A stretch of 38,694 bases of DNA from a virus. Below the pieces are notes generated by a model. That model searched no databases, had not been told where the DNA came from, and worked only from the letters and a program-made list of their open reading frames with translations. Position numbers and translations under genes: made by a program. The stretch lies in IMG/VR virus record IMGVR_UViG_3300021963_000295, positions 1 through 38,694 of that record, one strand, 5' to 3'. Shown here piece after piece: positions 22,565 to 30,062 of this stretch (the first letter of the stretch is position 1; each line of letters opens with the position of its first letter).

Positions 22565-23944
22565 TTAGATACCGATTTCTTTAAGACGGAGTAACTCCTG
22601 CTGAATTTGTTTATTGAAGGGATTCCATTTAATATTTTCCAACATCCATTTACGATACCAAATTGGAATCTTTCGTATTTCAGTACCTTTGTATTTTCCG
22701 AATGTCATTTGAACAACCGGTCCTTGTGCGGCAATATCATGCGGACTTGGTTGATTTTGCTTGTGTAAACCTATTTCGTGAAGTGGAATACCTGTTAATA
22801 ACTTTGTACCTTCACCATATAATTTCCATAATGGAGTTTCGTATTCAAAATATAAATCTTCTACCTTCCCGAACTTTGGTACACTCCCCACGAAATCGAT
22901 TATAAGCCCATCAGCTTTATCAGGATGGATACGTGTCACTCTACCCACAAATTGATACCACCAACTCAAAGAAGCCGTAGGTCTACCGGTAATGATACAA
23001 TCCAGTTGAGGATGGTCAAACCCTACTGATAGAATTGTAACTTGTACAACAATTCTCAATACACCTCTTTTGAATTCATCGATTATTCTATCTCTATCCG
23101 CATCCGCCATCCCACTATATATCGGAGCACAACTCGGTAAACGGGTGGATAGTTCTTTTGCTTCTTCAATTGAAGGAACTGCCACTAATATTGATTTTCT
23201 ATCGGGTAATTGAGCAATTTTACGAATTATCTTACCAGCAATATCCTGGTCTCTATACGCTTTTCTAATACTTTCTTCGGTATATTCTGCATTTGTAGAA
23301 TTATACACTAAATCACCGGTTTCAAAATCATACGATTCATATTGTAGTGGTGACCAGAATCCTAACTCACACATTTCCTTAATTTGAGCAACGTGGATGA
23401 TTTCTTTGAAATAATTACCCTTTTTACTCTTTGATGTCAACATTACCAACTTTGAAAACGGCTTTCCGAACTCATCCATATTGGTTTGTAACTTTAATGG
23501 GGTTGCAGTAAGACCTAATACATGTGTTATCTTCGCGGCTGTTAAAAATCTCCTTAACATACCATCGGGTTCTCTCGGAAACCTATCACATTCATCGATA
23601 ATAACCTTTCTGATACCTAATTCGTGGAATTTCCAAGCAATATTCACAATAGAACCAATTGTAGCATAAGTTACATCACCAATTTCCTTTTCATTCATAG
23701 ATGCGGAGTAAATTGATGCTTTTCCACCTAAATTGATAAATTTATTGTAATTTTGTTCTAATAACTCCTTTGAAGGTTGAATAACTAGGATTTTTTCACC
23801 TAATTGGTGAGCAATTTCAGCAATAACGATACTTTTACCAAAAGCGGTAGGGGCAACAATGATTGAAGGGTGCGGCTTCTTACTTTTAAAGAATTCCACA
23901 CCCTTTTTTACAGGTTCTATCTGATTCGGTCTTAATTCCATCAA
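22565..23944 (-). CDS. SF2 DNA helicase with ExoX-like C-terminal module
   Basis: 459 residues. Superfamily 2 motifs in order: Walker A APTAFGKS (31-38), motif II DECD (117-120), motif III GLTATP (144-149), YSGM near 275, and motif VI QFVGRVTRIHP. It resembles YejH/RadD and the phage UvsW-type helicases that unwind forks and R-loops. The last ~60 residues carry MTFGKYKGTEIRKIPIWYRKW, the 'fGKykG..i.eip..Y..W' module found at the end of ExoX and in DUF3820 proteins. The fusion suggests DNA repair or replication-fork processing. It starts 1 nt after the previous gene. Confidence 0.85.
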   Translation of the reverse strand: MMELRPNQIEPVKKGVEFFKSKKPHPSIIVAPTAFGKSIVIAEIAHQLGEKILVIQPSKELLEQNYNKFINLGGKASIYSASMNEKEIGDVTYATIGSIVNIAWKFHELGIRKVIIDECDRFPREPDGMLRRFLTAAKITHVLGLTATPLKLQTNMDEFGKPFSKLVMLTSKSKKGNYFKEIIHVAQIKEMCELGFWSPLQYESYDFETGDLVYNSTNAEYTEESIRKAYRDQDIAGKIIRKIAQLPDRKSILVAVPSIEEAKELSTRLPSCAPIYSGMADADRDRIIDEFKRGVLRIVVQVTILSVGFDHPQLDCIITGRPTASLSWWYQFVGRVTRIHPDKADGLIIDFVGSVPKFGKVEDLYFEYETPLWKLYGEGTKLLTGIPLHEIGLHKQNQPSPHDIAAQGPVVQMTFGKYKGTEIRKIPIWYRKWMLENIKWNPFNKQIQQELLRLKEIGI

Positions 23945-23945
23945 A

Positions 23946-24296
23946 TTATTTTAAATATTCCGGTCCATACACACCATATTGAGCAGTTCCATCGATAATG
24001 TTACCTCTCGCGTGCTTTGCCGGTGCTTTCCAAGTGGCTGCTTTTAATAAATCACCTTTTTTAATAGGTGAACCTTTCAAATCACCATCAACTCTACTAA
24101 TAAACCCCCAACAACTTGTACCATGCCAAATTCTAATGAATTTATTACCAACTTCAACAACAACCGGCTTATATTGGTTTGGCATACTAGCTTTTTCGTA
24201 ATACTCTTTACGTTCTTTATCTAATTTTTCGATAAATTTAGCTACAATTGGGTTACTTTTCAAGTAATCTAACGCTTTTTGTTCAGTTTGTCTCAT
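23946..24296 (-). CDS. Small conserved phage protein (116 aa)
   Basis: A helical N-terminus (about 1-40) followed by a beta domain: YKPVVVEVGNKFIRIWHG, CWGFISRVDGDLKG, KKGDLLKAATWKAPAKHARG. The 'GDxLKAASWKAPAK..RGN' stretch recalls a small conserved T4-like phage protein of unknown function. No membrane segment. It precedes the helicase by 1 nt and so is probably co-regulated with DNA processing. Confidence 0.6.
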   Translation of the reverse strand: MRQTEQKALDYLKSNPIVAKFIEKLDKERKEYYEKASMPNQYKPVVVEVGNKFIRIWHGTSCWGFISRVDGDLKGSPIKKGDLLKAATWKAPAKHARGNIIDGTAQYGVYGPEYLK

Positions 24297-24308
24297 ATTT
24301 CTTAATTT

Positions 24309-24467
24309 TTATTTACAATTTTTAAAATCAAAGGTGAATTTCTTACGAGCCCACTCTTTTTTCTCTTTTTTCTTTCTATCAACTACTGTTTTTTCACGAA
24401 AACGGCCATCGTAAGCTCCCGCTTGTATCATATCGGCTCGTTTTAGGGTTAATTCATAATTTTTCAT
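24309..24467 (-). CDS. 52-aa basic protein
   Basis: Start at ATG 24467 (MKNYELTLKRADMIQAG); the longer frame to 24545 would run through the promoter. Very basic centre (VVDRKKKEKKEWARKKF) with a Cys near the end. No family recognised; may bind nucleic acid or act as a regulator. It is the first gene of the leftward helicase transcript, 21 nt after a promoter box that is near-identical to that of the deoxyribonucleotidase gene. Confidence 0.6.
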   Translation of the reverse strand: MKNYELTLKRADMIQAGAYDGRFREKTVVDRKKKEKKEWARKKFTFDFKNCK

Positions 24468-24488
24468 AATCTTAATTTCTTTACATAG

Positions 24489-24520
24489 TAAAGATACGAA
24501 AAAAAATCGAATTTTCCAAA
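24489..24520 (-). promoter_or_regulatory. Bacteroidetes-like promoter, TATCTTTA variant
   Basis: Minus strand TTTG (24517-24520), 20-nt spacer ending TTCG, TATCTTTA (24489-24496), then CTATGTAAAGAAA and TAAGAT before the ATG. Its distance to the start is 21 nt, exactly as at 18330. Confidence 0.7.
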
Positions 24521-24531
24521 TATTTTTTCGT

Positions 24532-24589
24532 AAAAACACCCCCATAAGTCATTGATTTTCAACAAGTTATGAGATTTTTTGGTGTTTTT
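24532..24589. terminator. Terminator-like hairpin enclosing palindromic repeat 3
   Basis: Outer 9-bp stem AAAAACACC (24532-24540) with GGTGTTTTT (24581-24589). Inside is a 29-nt unit (24543-24571) with core CATAAGTCATTGA-TTT-TCAACAAGTTATG. T-tracts occur on both strands. It sits between divergent promoters, like the 18366 hairpin. Confidence 0.65.
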
Positions 24590-24617
24590 ATAAATATCTG
24601 ATTGTCAATGAGTTATA
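24589..24617. repeat. 29-bp palindromic repeat 4
   Basis: TATAAATATCTGA-TTG-TCAATGAGTTATA. Same length and layout as the unit at 18411; it begins in the T-tract of the hairpin just as unit 2 does. Confidence 0.6.
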
Positions 24618-24642
24618 AATGGTTGACTATCAATAATTTATG
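24614..24642. repeat. 29-bp palindromic repeat 5
   Basis: TATAAATGGTTGA-CTA-TCAATAATTTATG, overlapping unit 4 by TATA. It ends 9 nt before the -33 box of the rightward promoter. Confidence 0.55.
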
Positions 24643-24650
24643 TTGAATTT

Positions 24651-24682
24651 TTTGGTTCTGTGGAAATTTTTTCGTATATTTG
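24651..24682 (+). promoter_or_regulatory. Bacteroidetes-type promoter for leader ORF and TonB receptor
   Basis: TTTG (24651-24654), 20-nt spacer ending TTCG, TATATTTG (24675-24682). It faces right, opposite to the promoter at 24489, and is the only clear promoter before the receptor gene. Confidence 0.75.
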
Positions 24683-24699
24683 TTAAACTTTTACAAAAA

Positions 24700-24807
24700 A
24701 TGAAGATAGTTATAAGAGTAAAAAATGTTTCAAAGCCTATGGATGTAAATTATACATACACAAATTTATATATAAATAATTTAGCCTTAAAAAGCTATAA
24801 ACTCTAA
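24700..24807 (+). CDS. 35-aa leader ORF
   Basis: ATG at 24700, 17 nt after the -7 box; TAA at 24805 overlaps the terminator stem. The peptide starts MKIVIRVKNVSKPMD and is rich in Tyr, Asn and Leu near the end. It may be a regulatory leader peptide, because translation to its stop would reach into the hairpin that follows. A chance ORF cannot be excluded. Confidence 0.4.
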   Translation: MKIVIRVKNVSKPMDVNYTYTNLYINNLALKSYKL

Positions 24808-24837
24808 AGGGTGTGGAGAGAAATCTCCGTACCCTTT
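24806..24837 (+). terminator. Terminator/attenuator before TonB receptor
   Basis: Stem AAAGGGT with ACCCTTT, a GT/GT internal loop, inner stem GGAGA with TCTCC and a GAAA tetraloop, then TTT-ATTTT. It lies between the promoter (24651) and the receptor start (24878), with no second promoter evident in the 40 nt between, so it would act as an attenuator. Confidence 0.75.
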
Positions 24838-24877
24838 TTTATTTTAATGGTTACAATTTAAACAAAAAACAAAACAC

Positions 24878-27800
24878 ATGAAAAAAATCGGAAAATTTCT
24901 CCTTATGGTAGTGATAACACTATTATCATTTGGAACAAGTGCGCAAGAAACAACTTCTGAAATTCAGGGATTAGTTTCTGATGGAAAAGCCGGATTAACA
25001 GGTGTAACAATTGTAGCTACTCACCAGCCAACGGGTACGAAGTACACAACTTCTTCTCGTGCTGATGGTAGATACAACTTGCCAAACTTGAAAATCGGCG
25101 GACCGTATTCAATTCACGTAACATCAATTGGTTTCAAAGCAGAACATCAAGACGATATTACATTGTTATTGGGTCAGTCACACAAAGCAAACTTTATTTT
25201 GAAAGAAGCATCAACAACTTTAAAAGAAGTAGTTGTAACTTCAGGACAAAGTAAGGTGTTCAACTCTAGCCGTAATGGTTCTCAAGAGATTATTAATAGA
25301 CAATTAATTGAGAGAATACCAAACGTTAATAGAAGCTGGAAAGATTTAGTTAAATTAGTTCCTTCGCAAAACAACTTATCATTTGGTGGTTTATCTTCTC
25401 AATTGAATAACGTTACTTTGGATGGTGCAAACTTCAACAACTCTTTCGGTTTAGGTGATGGTACATTAGGAGGTCAAACAGGAGCACAACCAATCTCATT
25501 AGATGCGGTTGAACAAATCCAAGTTAACGTTTCTCCTTTTGATGTAAAGTATGGTGGTTTCGCAGGTGGTTCAGTAAACACTGTCACTCGTAGTGGTAAG
25601 AATCAATCTTTCGGTTCTGTTTATCAATTCTTTAAGAATAAAGATTTACAGGGTTATAAAGTTGGTGATATTACTTTACCTAAACAAGACTTTACTTATG
25701 ATTTAAAAGGTTTCACCGCAGGTGGAGCAATTGTTAAAAACAAATTGTTCTTCTTTGTAAATGGTGAAGAAGAAAGTAGAATGGAACCTGGTACACAATG
25801 GATAGCATCTGATGCTACTAATACTCCAAATGGTATCAACATATCTCAAGCTAAAGCAGCTGATTTGGATGCATTAAGAAAGTTTTTAATTGAAAAATAT
25901 AATTACGATCCAGGTACATATCAAGGATACCAATATGGTTCAGTATCAAAACGTTTAACTACAAAATTAGATTGGAATATCAATAGTAAAAATTCATTCT
26001 CATTGAAATATACACTATTACGTTCTTCGGCAGATATCCCACCATCTAACTCACAATCAGTAAACGCATCAAATGGTAGAAGACCAAGTGTAACAGCGAT
26101 GCCTTTCTACGGAGCTGGTTATACAATTAATAACAACGCTGATATCATCATTGGTGAGTTAAACACTAGATTCTCAAATAACGCTTCCAACAAATTACAA
26201 ATTGGATACACTAAATTGAGAGATTTTAGAGGAACATTGACTAGTGGTAATTTCCCACAAGTAGATATATTAGATGGTAACGGTCAACCTTTCACAACTT
26301 TTGGTTATGAAAGATTTACTTATGGTAACGTTTTAAATTCAGATGTAATTCAATTGAATAACATTTTCAACTTATATAAAGGTAAGCATGAATTTACATT
26401 CGGTACACAAAATTCATTTAAGAAATATTCAAATGGATTCTCACCTAACTATGCCGGAGCATTCCGTTTTAATAGCTTAGCCGATTTCTACGCATCTGCA
26501 GCAGGTACAAAGCCAGCAGCTGTGTATGATTTATCGTGGTCATTAACCGGTGATTTTCCGTTGGTTGGGCCAAAGAATACTGAATTAAGTTTATTTGCAC
26601 AGGATAAATTCAGAGTGAAAGATAACTTAACAGTCACTTATGGTTTGAGAGCGGATTATGTATCTTTCGCTGATAATTTCCTTTACAATCCAGTAGTTGA
26701 CACATTATCTAAATTCTATGATGGTGTAAGATTAAATACAGGTTTAGCACCTAAAAATGCTTTACAACTTTCGCCTAGAATTGGTTTCAACTGGGATGTG
26801 AACAATGACCAAACATTACAAGTTCGTGGTGGTACTGGTTTATTCCAAGGCCCTCCACCTTTCGTTTGGATATCTAACCAAGCATCTAATAGTGGTATGG
26901 CGTTATTCGGTTCTATTACAAATGCAACCGGATATATGTTTAATCCAGATATTAATGCATATAGACCAACTCCAACACCTGGATTGGCTAAATCATATTC
27001 TCTTAACGTAACTGACCCTAACTACAAATTCCCACAAGTATGGAAATCAACGTTAGCAGTAGATAAGAAAGTATTAGGATGGACAGTAACTGCGGAAGGA
27101 ACTTATATTAAGAACATCAACGCTACTGTATTCCAAAACGTTGCATTACCTTCAACAGGAAATATTACGTTAAGCGATGGTAGAACTCGTTTCATCAAAC
27201 GTTCAATATATGATGCAACTGGTACAGCTCAAACAGCAGCTAATCCAAATATCGGTAACGCAATTTATATGACCAATGCAAATGTTGGTTATGTATTATT
27301 CGGTACATTGCAAGTTCAAAGACAATTTAAGAATTTAGCGGTAAACGCTTCTTACACTCGTCAAACTGCAAAAGATGGTACAATCAATGGTTCTACTGCA
27401 TTTACAATGTGGGGAGCTAGACCAACATCTACAAATCCTAATAACTTTGAAGAAGGTTTTTCAAACAACTACCTACCTCATAGAATCGTAGGTTCATTTG
27501 TTTATGGTAAAGAGTTTATTAAGAACACAAGAACTTCATTTGGTTTATTATATGAAGCTTCTCCAAACGCTTTACAATCATCTCTTTCTTACACATATGC
27601 GGGTGATTTAAATAATGATGGTTTCAATGGTAACGATTTAATCTTCGTTCCTGCAAACGCATCTCAAATTAAATTAGTAAACGCATCTGCGGTAAGTGGT
27701 GTAGCTGATACTCGTACACAAGAAGAATTATGGAATCAATTAGATGCTTTCATTTCAAATAACAAATACCTTTCAACTCGTAGAGGTCAGTTTGCTGAAA

Positions 27801-28138
27801 GACAAGCATTAGTATTACCTTGGGTTCATAGATTAGATTTGAATTTCACACAAGATGTTTATATCAAATACAAAGATACAAAACATACTTTAAGATTCAC
27901 AGCCGATATCTATAACTTCACAAACTTCATCAGCAAAGATTGGGGTGTAAACCAAACTCCAACAACTGTAACTCCACTTAACTTTGTAAGATTGGATACT
28001 GATGGAAAAACTCCGGTATTCTCATTCCCGTATTTGGATGGAAAGAATAAAGTTCCGTTTACTGATTCATTCAGAGATAACGTAGGATTTAGTTCTCGCT
28101 ACCAAATTCAATTGGGTGTTAGATATATCTTTAACTAA
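24878..28138 (+). CDS. Oar-like TonB-dependent outer-membrane receptor
   Basis: 1086 residues, full length for the Oar-like class. Signal peptide (1-22, ending SFGTSAQ), a CarboxypepD_reg-like domain (about 27-115), a plug (about 120-235) with ERIPNVNRSWKDLVKLVPSQ, LNNVTLDGANFNN and QVNVSPFDVKYGGFAGGSVN, and a long beta barrel with GLRADYVSF, ending YQIQLGVRYIFN with the usual terminal aromatic. Such porins take up large substrates at the outer membrane using TonB, and phages use them as receptors. Carriage by a phage is unusual. Codons use AAC, TTC and TAC more freely than the neighbours, like highly expressed host genes, so transfer from a host is likely. Confidence 0.9.
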   Translation: MKKIGKFLLMVVITLLSFGTSAQETTSEIQGLVSDGKAGLTGVTIVATHQPTGTKYTTSSRADGRYNLPNLKIGGPYSIHVTSIGFKAEHQDDITLLLGQSHKANFILKEASTTLKEVVVTSGQSKVFNSSRNGSQEIINRQLIERIPNVNRSWKDLVKLVPSQNNLSFGGLSSQLNNVTLDGANFNNSFGLGDGTLGGQTGAQPISLDAVEQIQVNVSPFDVKYGGFAGGSVNTVTRSGKNQSFGSVYQFFKNKDLQGYKVGDITLPKQDFTYDLKGFTAGGAIVKNKLFFFVNGEEESRMEPGTQWIASDATNTPNGINISQAKAADLDALRKFLIEKYNYDPGTYQGYQYGSVSKRLTTKLDWNINSKNSFSLKYTLLRSSADIPPSNSQSVNASNGRRPSVTAMPFYGAGYTINNNADIIIGELNTRFSNNASNKLQIGYTKLRDFRGTLTSGNFPQVDILDGNGQPFTTFGYERFTYGNVLNSDVIQLNNIFNLYKGKHEFTFGTQNSFKKYSNGFSPNYAGAFRFNSLADFYASAAGTKPAAVYDLSWSLTGDFPLVGPKNTELSLFAQDKFRVKDNLTVTYGLRADYVSFADNFLYNPVVDTLSKFYDGVRLNTGLAPKNALQLSPRIGFNWDVNNDQTLQVRGGTGLFQGPPPFVWISNQASNSGMALFGSITNATGYMFNPDINAYRPTPTPGLAKSYSLNVTDPNYKFPQVWKSTLAVDKKVLGWTVTAEGTYIKNINATVFQNVALPSTGNITLSDGRTRFIKRSIYDATGTAQTAANPNIGNAIYMTNANVGYVLFGTLQVQRQFKNLAVNASYTRQTAKDGTINGSTAFTMWGARPTSTNPNNFEEGFSNNYLPHRIVGSFVYGKEFIKNTRTSFGLLYEASPNALQSSLSYTYAGDLNNDGFNGNDLIFVPANASQIKLVNASAVSGVADTRTQEELWNQLDAFISNNKYLSTRRGQFAERQALVLPWVHRLDLNFTQDVYIKYKDTKHTLRFTADIYNFTNFISKDWGVNQTPTTVTPLNFVRLDTDGKTPVFSFPYLDGKNKVPFTDSFRDNVGFSSRYQIQLGVRYIFN

Positions 28139-28146
28139 TAATAAAT

Positions 28147-28166
28147 GGGGAGAAGAAATTCTCCCC
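28147..28166 (+). terminator. Intrinsic terminator after TonB receptor
   Basis: Stem GGGGAGAA with TTCTCCCC and a GAAA loop, then TTTATTTTG. The T-tract contains the TTTG -33 box of the next promoter (28172-28175). Confidence 0.85.
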
Positions 28167-28171
28167 TTTAT

Positions 28172-28202
28172 TTTGTCCTTTCAATAAATTTTCGTATATT
28201 TG
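28172..28202 (+). promoter_or_regulatory. Bacteroidetes-type promoter, leaderless geometry
   Basis: TTTG (28172-28175), 19-nt spacer ending TTCG, TATATTTG (28195-28202). The ATG at 28207 begins 4 nt later, as for the HD gene. Confidence 0.75.
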
Positions 28203-28206
28203 TACA

Positions 28207-28746
28207 ATGAGTAAAATTATAAATCTATTCGGTGGACCTTCAATTGGTAAGTCCACACAAGCAGCAGGATTGTATTATGAAATGAAGAAGGCAGGATACA
28301 ATGTAGAGATGCCTTATGAATTTCCTAAATTACAAGCATGGGAAAGAAATGTGTATGCTGTTAAAGACCAATTTTATATTACTGCCAATCAACATCGTAA
28401 TATTTCTCGTCTTTATGGACAGGTTGATTACATCATTGTTGATTCGCCAATTCTATTTGGATTGATTTATAAAGACCACTATAACGATATACCAGAATAC
28501 CCATCAATGTTCTATGGATATAAGTTTGATGAGTTTATTGTTGATTTACACAAACACTATGATTCTCTTAATATCGTTTTAGAAAGAGACCCATCAATGT
28601 ATCAAGAAGATGGACGTTTTCAAAATTTGGAAGAAAGTATTCAGATTGACAAAGAGATTGTTGGTATGTTAGATAGATACGAAGTTGAATATTTTAAAGT
28701 TCCAATTAATAATGATACCGCCAATATCATTGTATCACTATTATAG
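28207..28746 (+). CDS. P-loop NTPase, NadR/nucleoside-kinase-like
   Basis: 179 residues. Walker A GGPSIGKST at residues 9-17, DYIIVDSPILFG as the Walker B/DxP region, and a helical lid with YDSLNIVLERDPSMYQEDGRFQ and ESIQIDKEIVGMLDRY. This fits the AAA_28 / NadR-like kinase group common in T4-like phages, which phosphorylate nucleosides or nucleotide precursors. The substrate is not readable. The P-loop lies too near the N-terminus for any later start, so the mRNA is probably leaderless. It works alongside ThyA, NT5C and APRT. Confidence 0.75.
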   Translation: MSKIINLFGGPSIGKSTQAAGLYYEMKKAGYNVEMPYEFPKLQAWERNVYAVKDQFYITANQHRNISRLYGQVDYIIVDSPILFGLIYKDHYNDIPEYPSMFYGYKFDEFIVDLHKHYDSLNIVLERDPSMYQEDGRFQNLEESIQIDKEIVGMLDRYEVEYFKVPINNDTANIIVSLL

Positions 28747-28765
28747 TAAAATTTATTTTATTAAC

Positions 28766-28793
28766 TATCACAATTAAAGTTGGTTATCACAAT
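28766..28793. repeat. Direct repeat TATCACAAT (2 copies)
   Basis: Copies at 28766-28774 and 28785-28793, 19 nt apart, in the 151-nt gap before the 37-aa gene. A GATATTTAT box follows at 28827. Could be an operator; short enough to be chance. Confidence 0.3.
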
Positions 28794-28826
28794 GTGGATA
28801 GGTAGTGTTATCATACCATTTTATAC

Positions 28827-28835
28827 GATATTTAT
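28827..28835 (+). promoter_or_regulatory. Possible late-type box (GATATTTAT)
   Basis: Plus strand GATATTTAT, 62 nt before the 37-aa ORF, the only rightward member of the class. Weak by itself. Confidence 0.25.
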
Positions 28836-28897
28836 TAAAACAAATTAGCGCTTGTTTTATTATTATGTTATTACGATTAACTTAAACAAATAGAAAC

Positions 28898-29011
28898 ATG
28901 CAGACAGTTGTAGATTTCGTATTCAATTTTCACTTTTTAGTAGGTGGATTAGTTGGATACTTCGTTGTTCCTTATTTAGTAAAATTCGCTAAAGGATTTC
29001 TAAAGAAGTAA
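28898..29011 (+). CDS. 37-aa single-TM microprotein
   Basis: ATG at 28898, TAA at 29009-29011. A membrane helix (about 12-32; FLVGGLVGYFVVPYLV) with a basic tail AKGFLKK. It has its own gap upstream and a strong terminator 40 nt downstream, which argues for real expression. It could be a virion or lysis-related membrane peptide. No family recognised. Confidence 0.6.
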   Translation: MQTVVDFVFNFHFLVGGLVGYFVVPYLVKFAKGFLKK

Positions 29012-29050
29012 CGAGAAACTAAACCCAAAGTTGATATTAGCTAATCAAAC

Positions 29051-29076
29051 AAACCCTCATAGAAATATGGGGGTTT
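29051..29076 (+). terminator. Intrinsic terminator after microprotein
   Basis: Stem AAACCCTCAT with ATGGGGGTTT (one G-T wobble), loop of 6 nt, then a T-tract on plus. The 128 nt up to the next gene show no clear element. Confidence 0.8.
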
Positions 29077-29204
29077 TTTATTTTGTGTAATATATATTAT
29101 AGAAACCTTGTGGTTAATCCTTTAGTGTTCACCGAAACATTTGAGTTGAAAATAAAACCCTCAACGAATAAAGGCTTAAATAAACAAACAAAAACAAGAC
29201 AATT

Positions 29205-29996
29205 ATGTACACAAACATTACAAGCACTTGGTCTGCTTACAAAAGACCAGAAGCCTTTATTACCAAGGCTAAAAAAAGAATCAAACAATTTGATGGACAA
29301 GTATATCTCTCTAATGGAGATGAATACGAAATTGAATTATTCAATCCTACACAAGAAGTAATCTTAGCAAAAATCAAAATCGATGGGAATTATATCGCCG
29401 GTGGTGGTATTGTTTTAAGAAGGGGTGAAAGAGTGTTTTTAGAACGATTCTTGGACTCACCAGAGAAGTTTAAGTTCTCAACCTATGTAGTTAATGGAAA
29501 TAATACAGAGGTTCAGGATGCGATTGCAAACAACGGTTATGTGGAGATTGAGTTCTATTCAGAATATGTACCAACGATTCCAAACACAGTACCATTCTCA
29601 TTGGGTGGAACTACGGGTGGATATAATCCAATAACATTTACTACAACAGGTGGTAGTGGTAATTTCAATTTAACATCGGGTACTACCACAACAAGCACAT
29701 TCTATAATGCTAGTTTAAATTCAACTAATACTTTAGCAGGTCCAAACATTAGAAACCTATCTAATAAAGTAGAAACAGGCACAACTGAAAAAGGTAGTAG
29801 TTCTGACCAAACATTCCAACATACAAACAAAACATTCAATTCGTTTTCGTTTTGGAATGTAGCTTGGCAAATTCTACCAACATCACAAAAACAATATACT
29901 GCAGAAGAAGTAAGTGTAAACTATTGTGGAAATTGTGGAGCTAAGAGAAAGAAAGATTCTTTTAAGTTCTGTCCACACTGCGGGAATAAATTCTAA
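29205..29996 (+). CDS. Protein with beta N-domain, disordered linker and C-terminal zinc ribbon
   Basis: 263 residues. N-terminal beta domain (about 28-125) with YEIELFNPTQEVILAKIKID and a GGIVLRRGERVFLERFL strand pair; the region 130-225 is Gly/Thr/Asn-rich and disordered; the end is a zinc ribbon, CGNCGAKRKK ... FCPHCG (two Cys pairs about 12 apart). The 'IVLRxGxRVFLERFLD' pattern recalls proteins of large phages and nucleocytoplasmic viruses, of unknown function; this is a loose recollection. No signal peptide. Ends at a bidirectional terminator. Confidence 0.6.
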   Translation: MYTNITSTWSAYKRPEAFITKAKKRIKQFDGQVYLSNGDEYEIELFNPTQEVILAKIKIDGNYIAGGGIVLRRGERVFLERFLDSPEKFKFSTYVVNGNNTEVQDAIANNGYVEIEFYSEYVPTIPNTVPFSLGGTTGGYNPITFTTTGGSGNFNLTSGTTTTSTFYNASLNSTNTLAGPNIRNLSNKVETGTTEKGSSSDQTFQHTNKTFNSFSFWNVAWQILPTSQKQYTAEEVSVNYCGNCGAKRKKDSFKFCPHCGNKF

Positions 29997-30030
29997 TAAG
30001 TTATAATAAATCACAAGGTATTCAAAAGAA

Positions 30031-30058
30031 AAAAGGGAAGTAATTACACTTCCCTTTT
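30031..30058. terminator. Bidirectional terminator between convergent genes
   Basis: AAAAGGGAAGT with ACTTCCCTTTT, 6-nt loop, followed by T-runs in both directions. It sits between the convergent genes ending at 29996 and 30063 and can serve both. Confidence 0.85.
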
Positions 30059-30062
30059 TTTA

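Noticed and set aside
24806-24837. Riboswitch aptamer before the TonB receptor (e.g. cobalamin)
   Set aside because: The leader is only about 190 nt, contains an ORF, and shows none of the conserved cores of known riboswitches.
29083-29361. Plus-strand 92-aa frame and the opposite 67-aa frame near 29.1-29.4 kb
   Set aside because: Both overlap the start of the zinc-ribbon gene in other frames and lie in its leader; no domain or start signal.
24878-30000. The window being a host chromosome because of the TonB receptor
   Set aside because: Gene density, gp55-like sigma, the array of tiny genes and absence of housekeeping genes fit a phage; the receptor is better explained as cargo, although a chimeric join should be checked by coverage.
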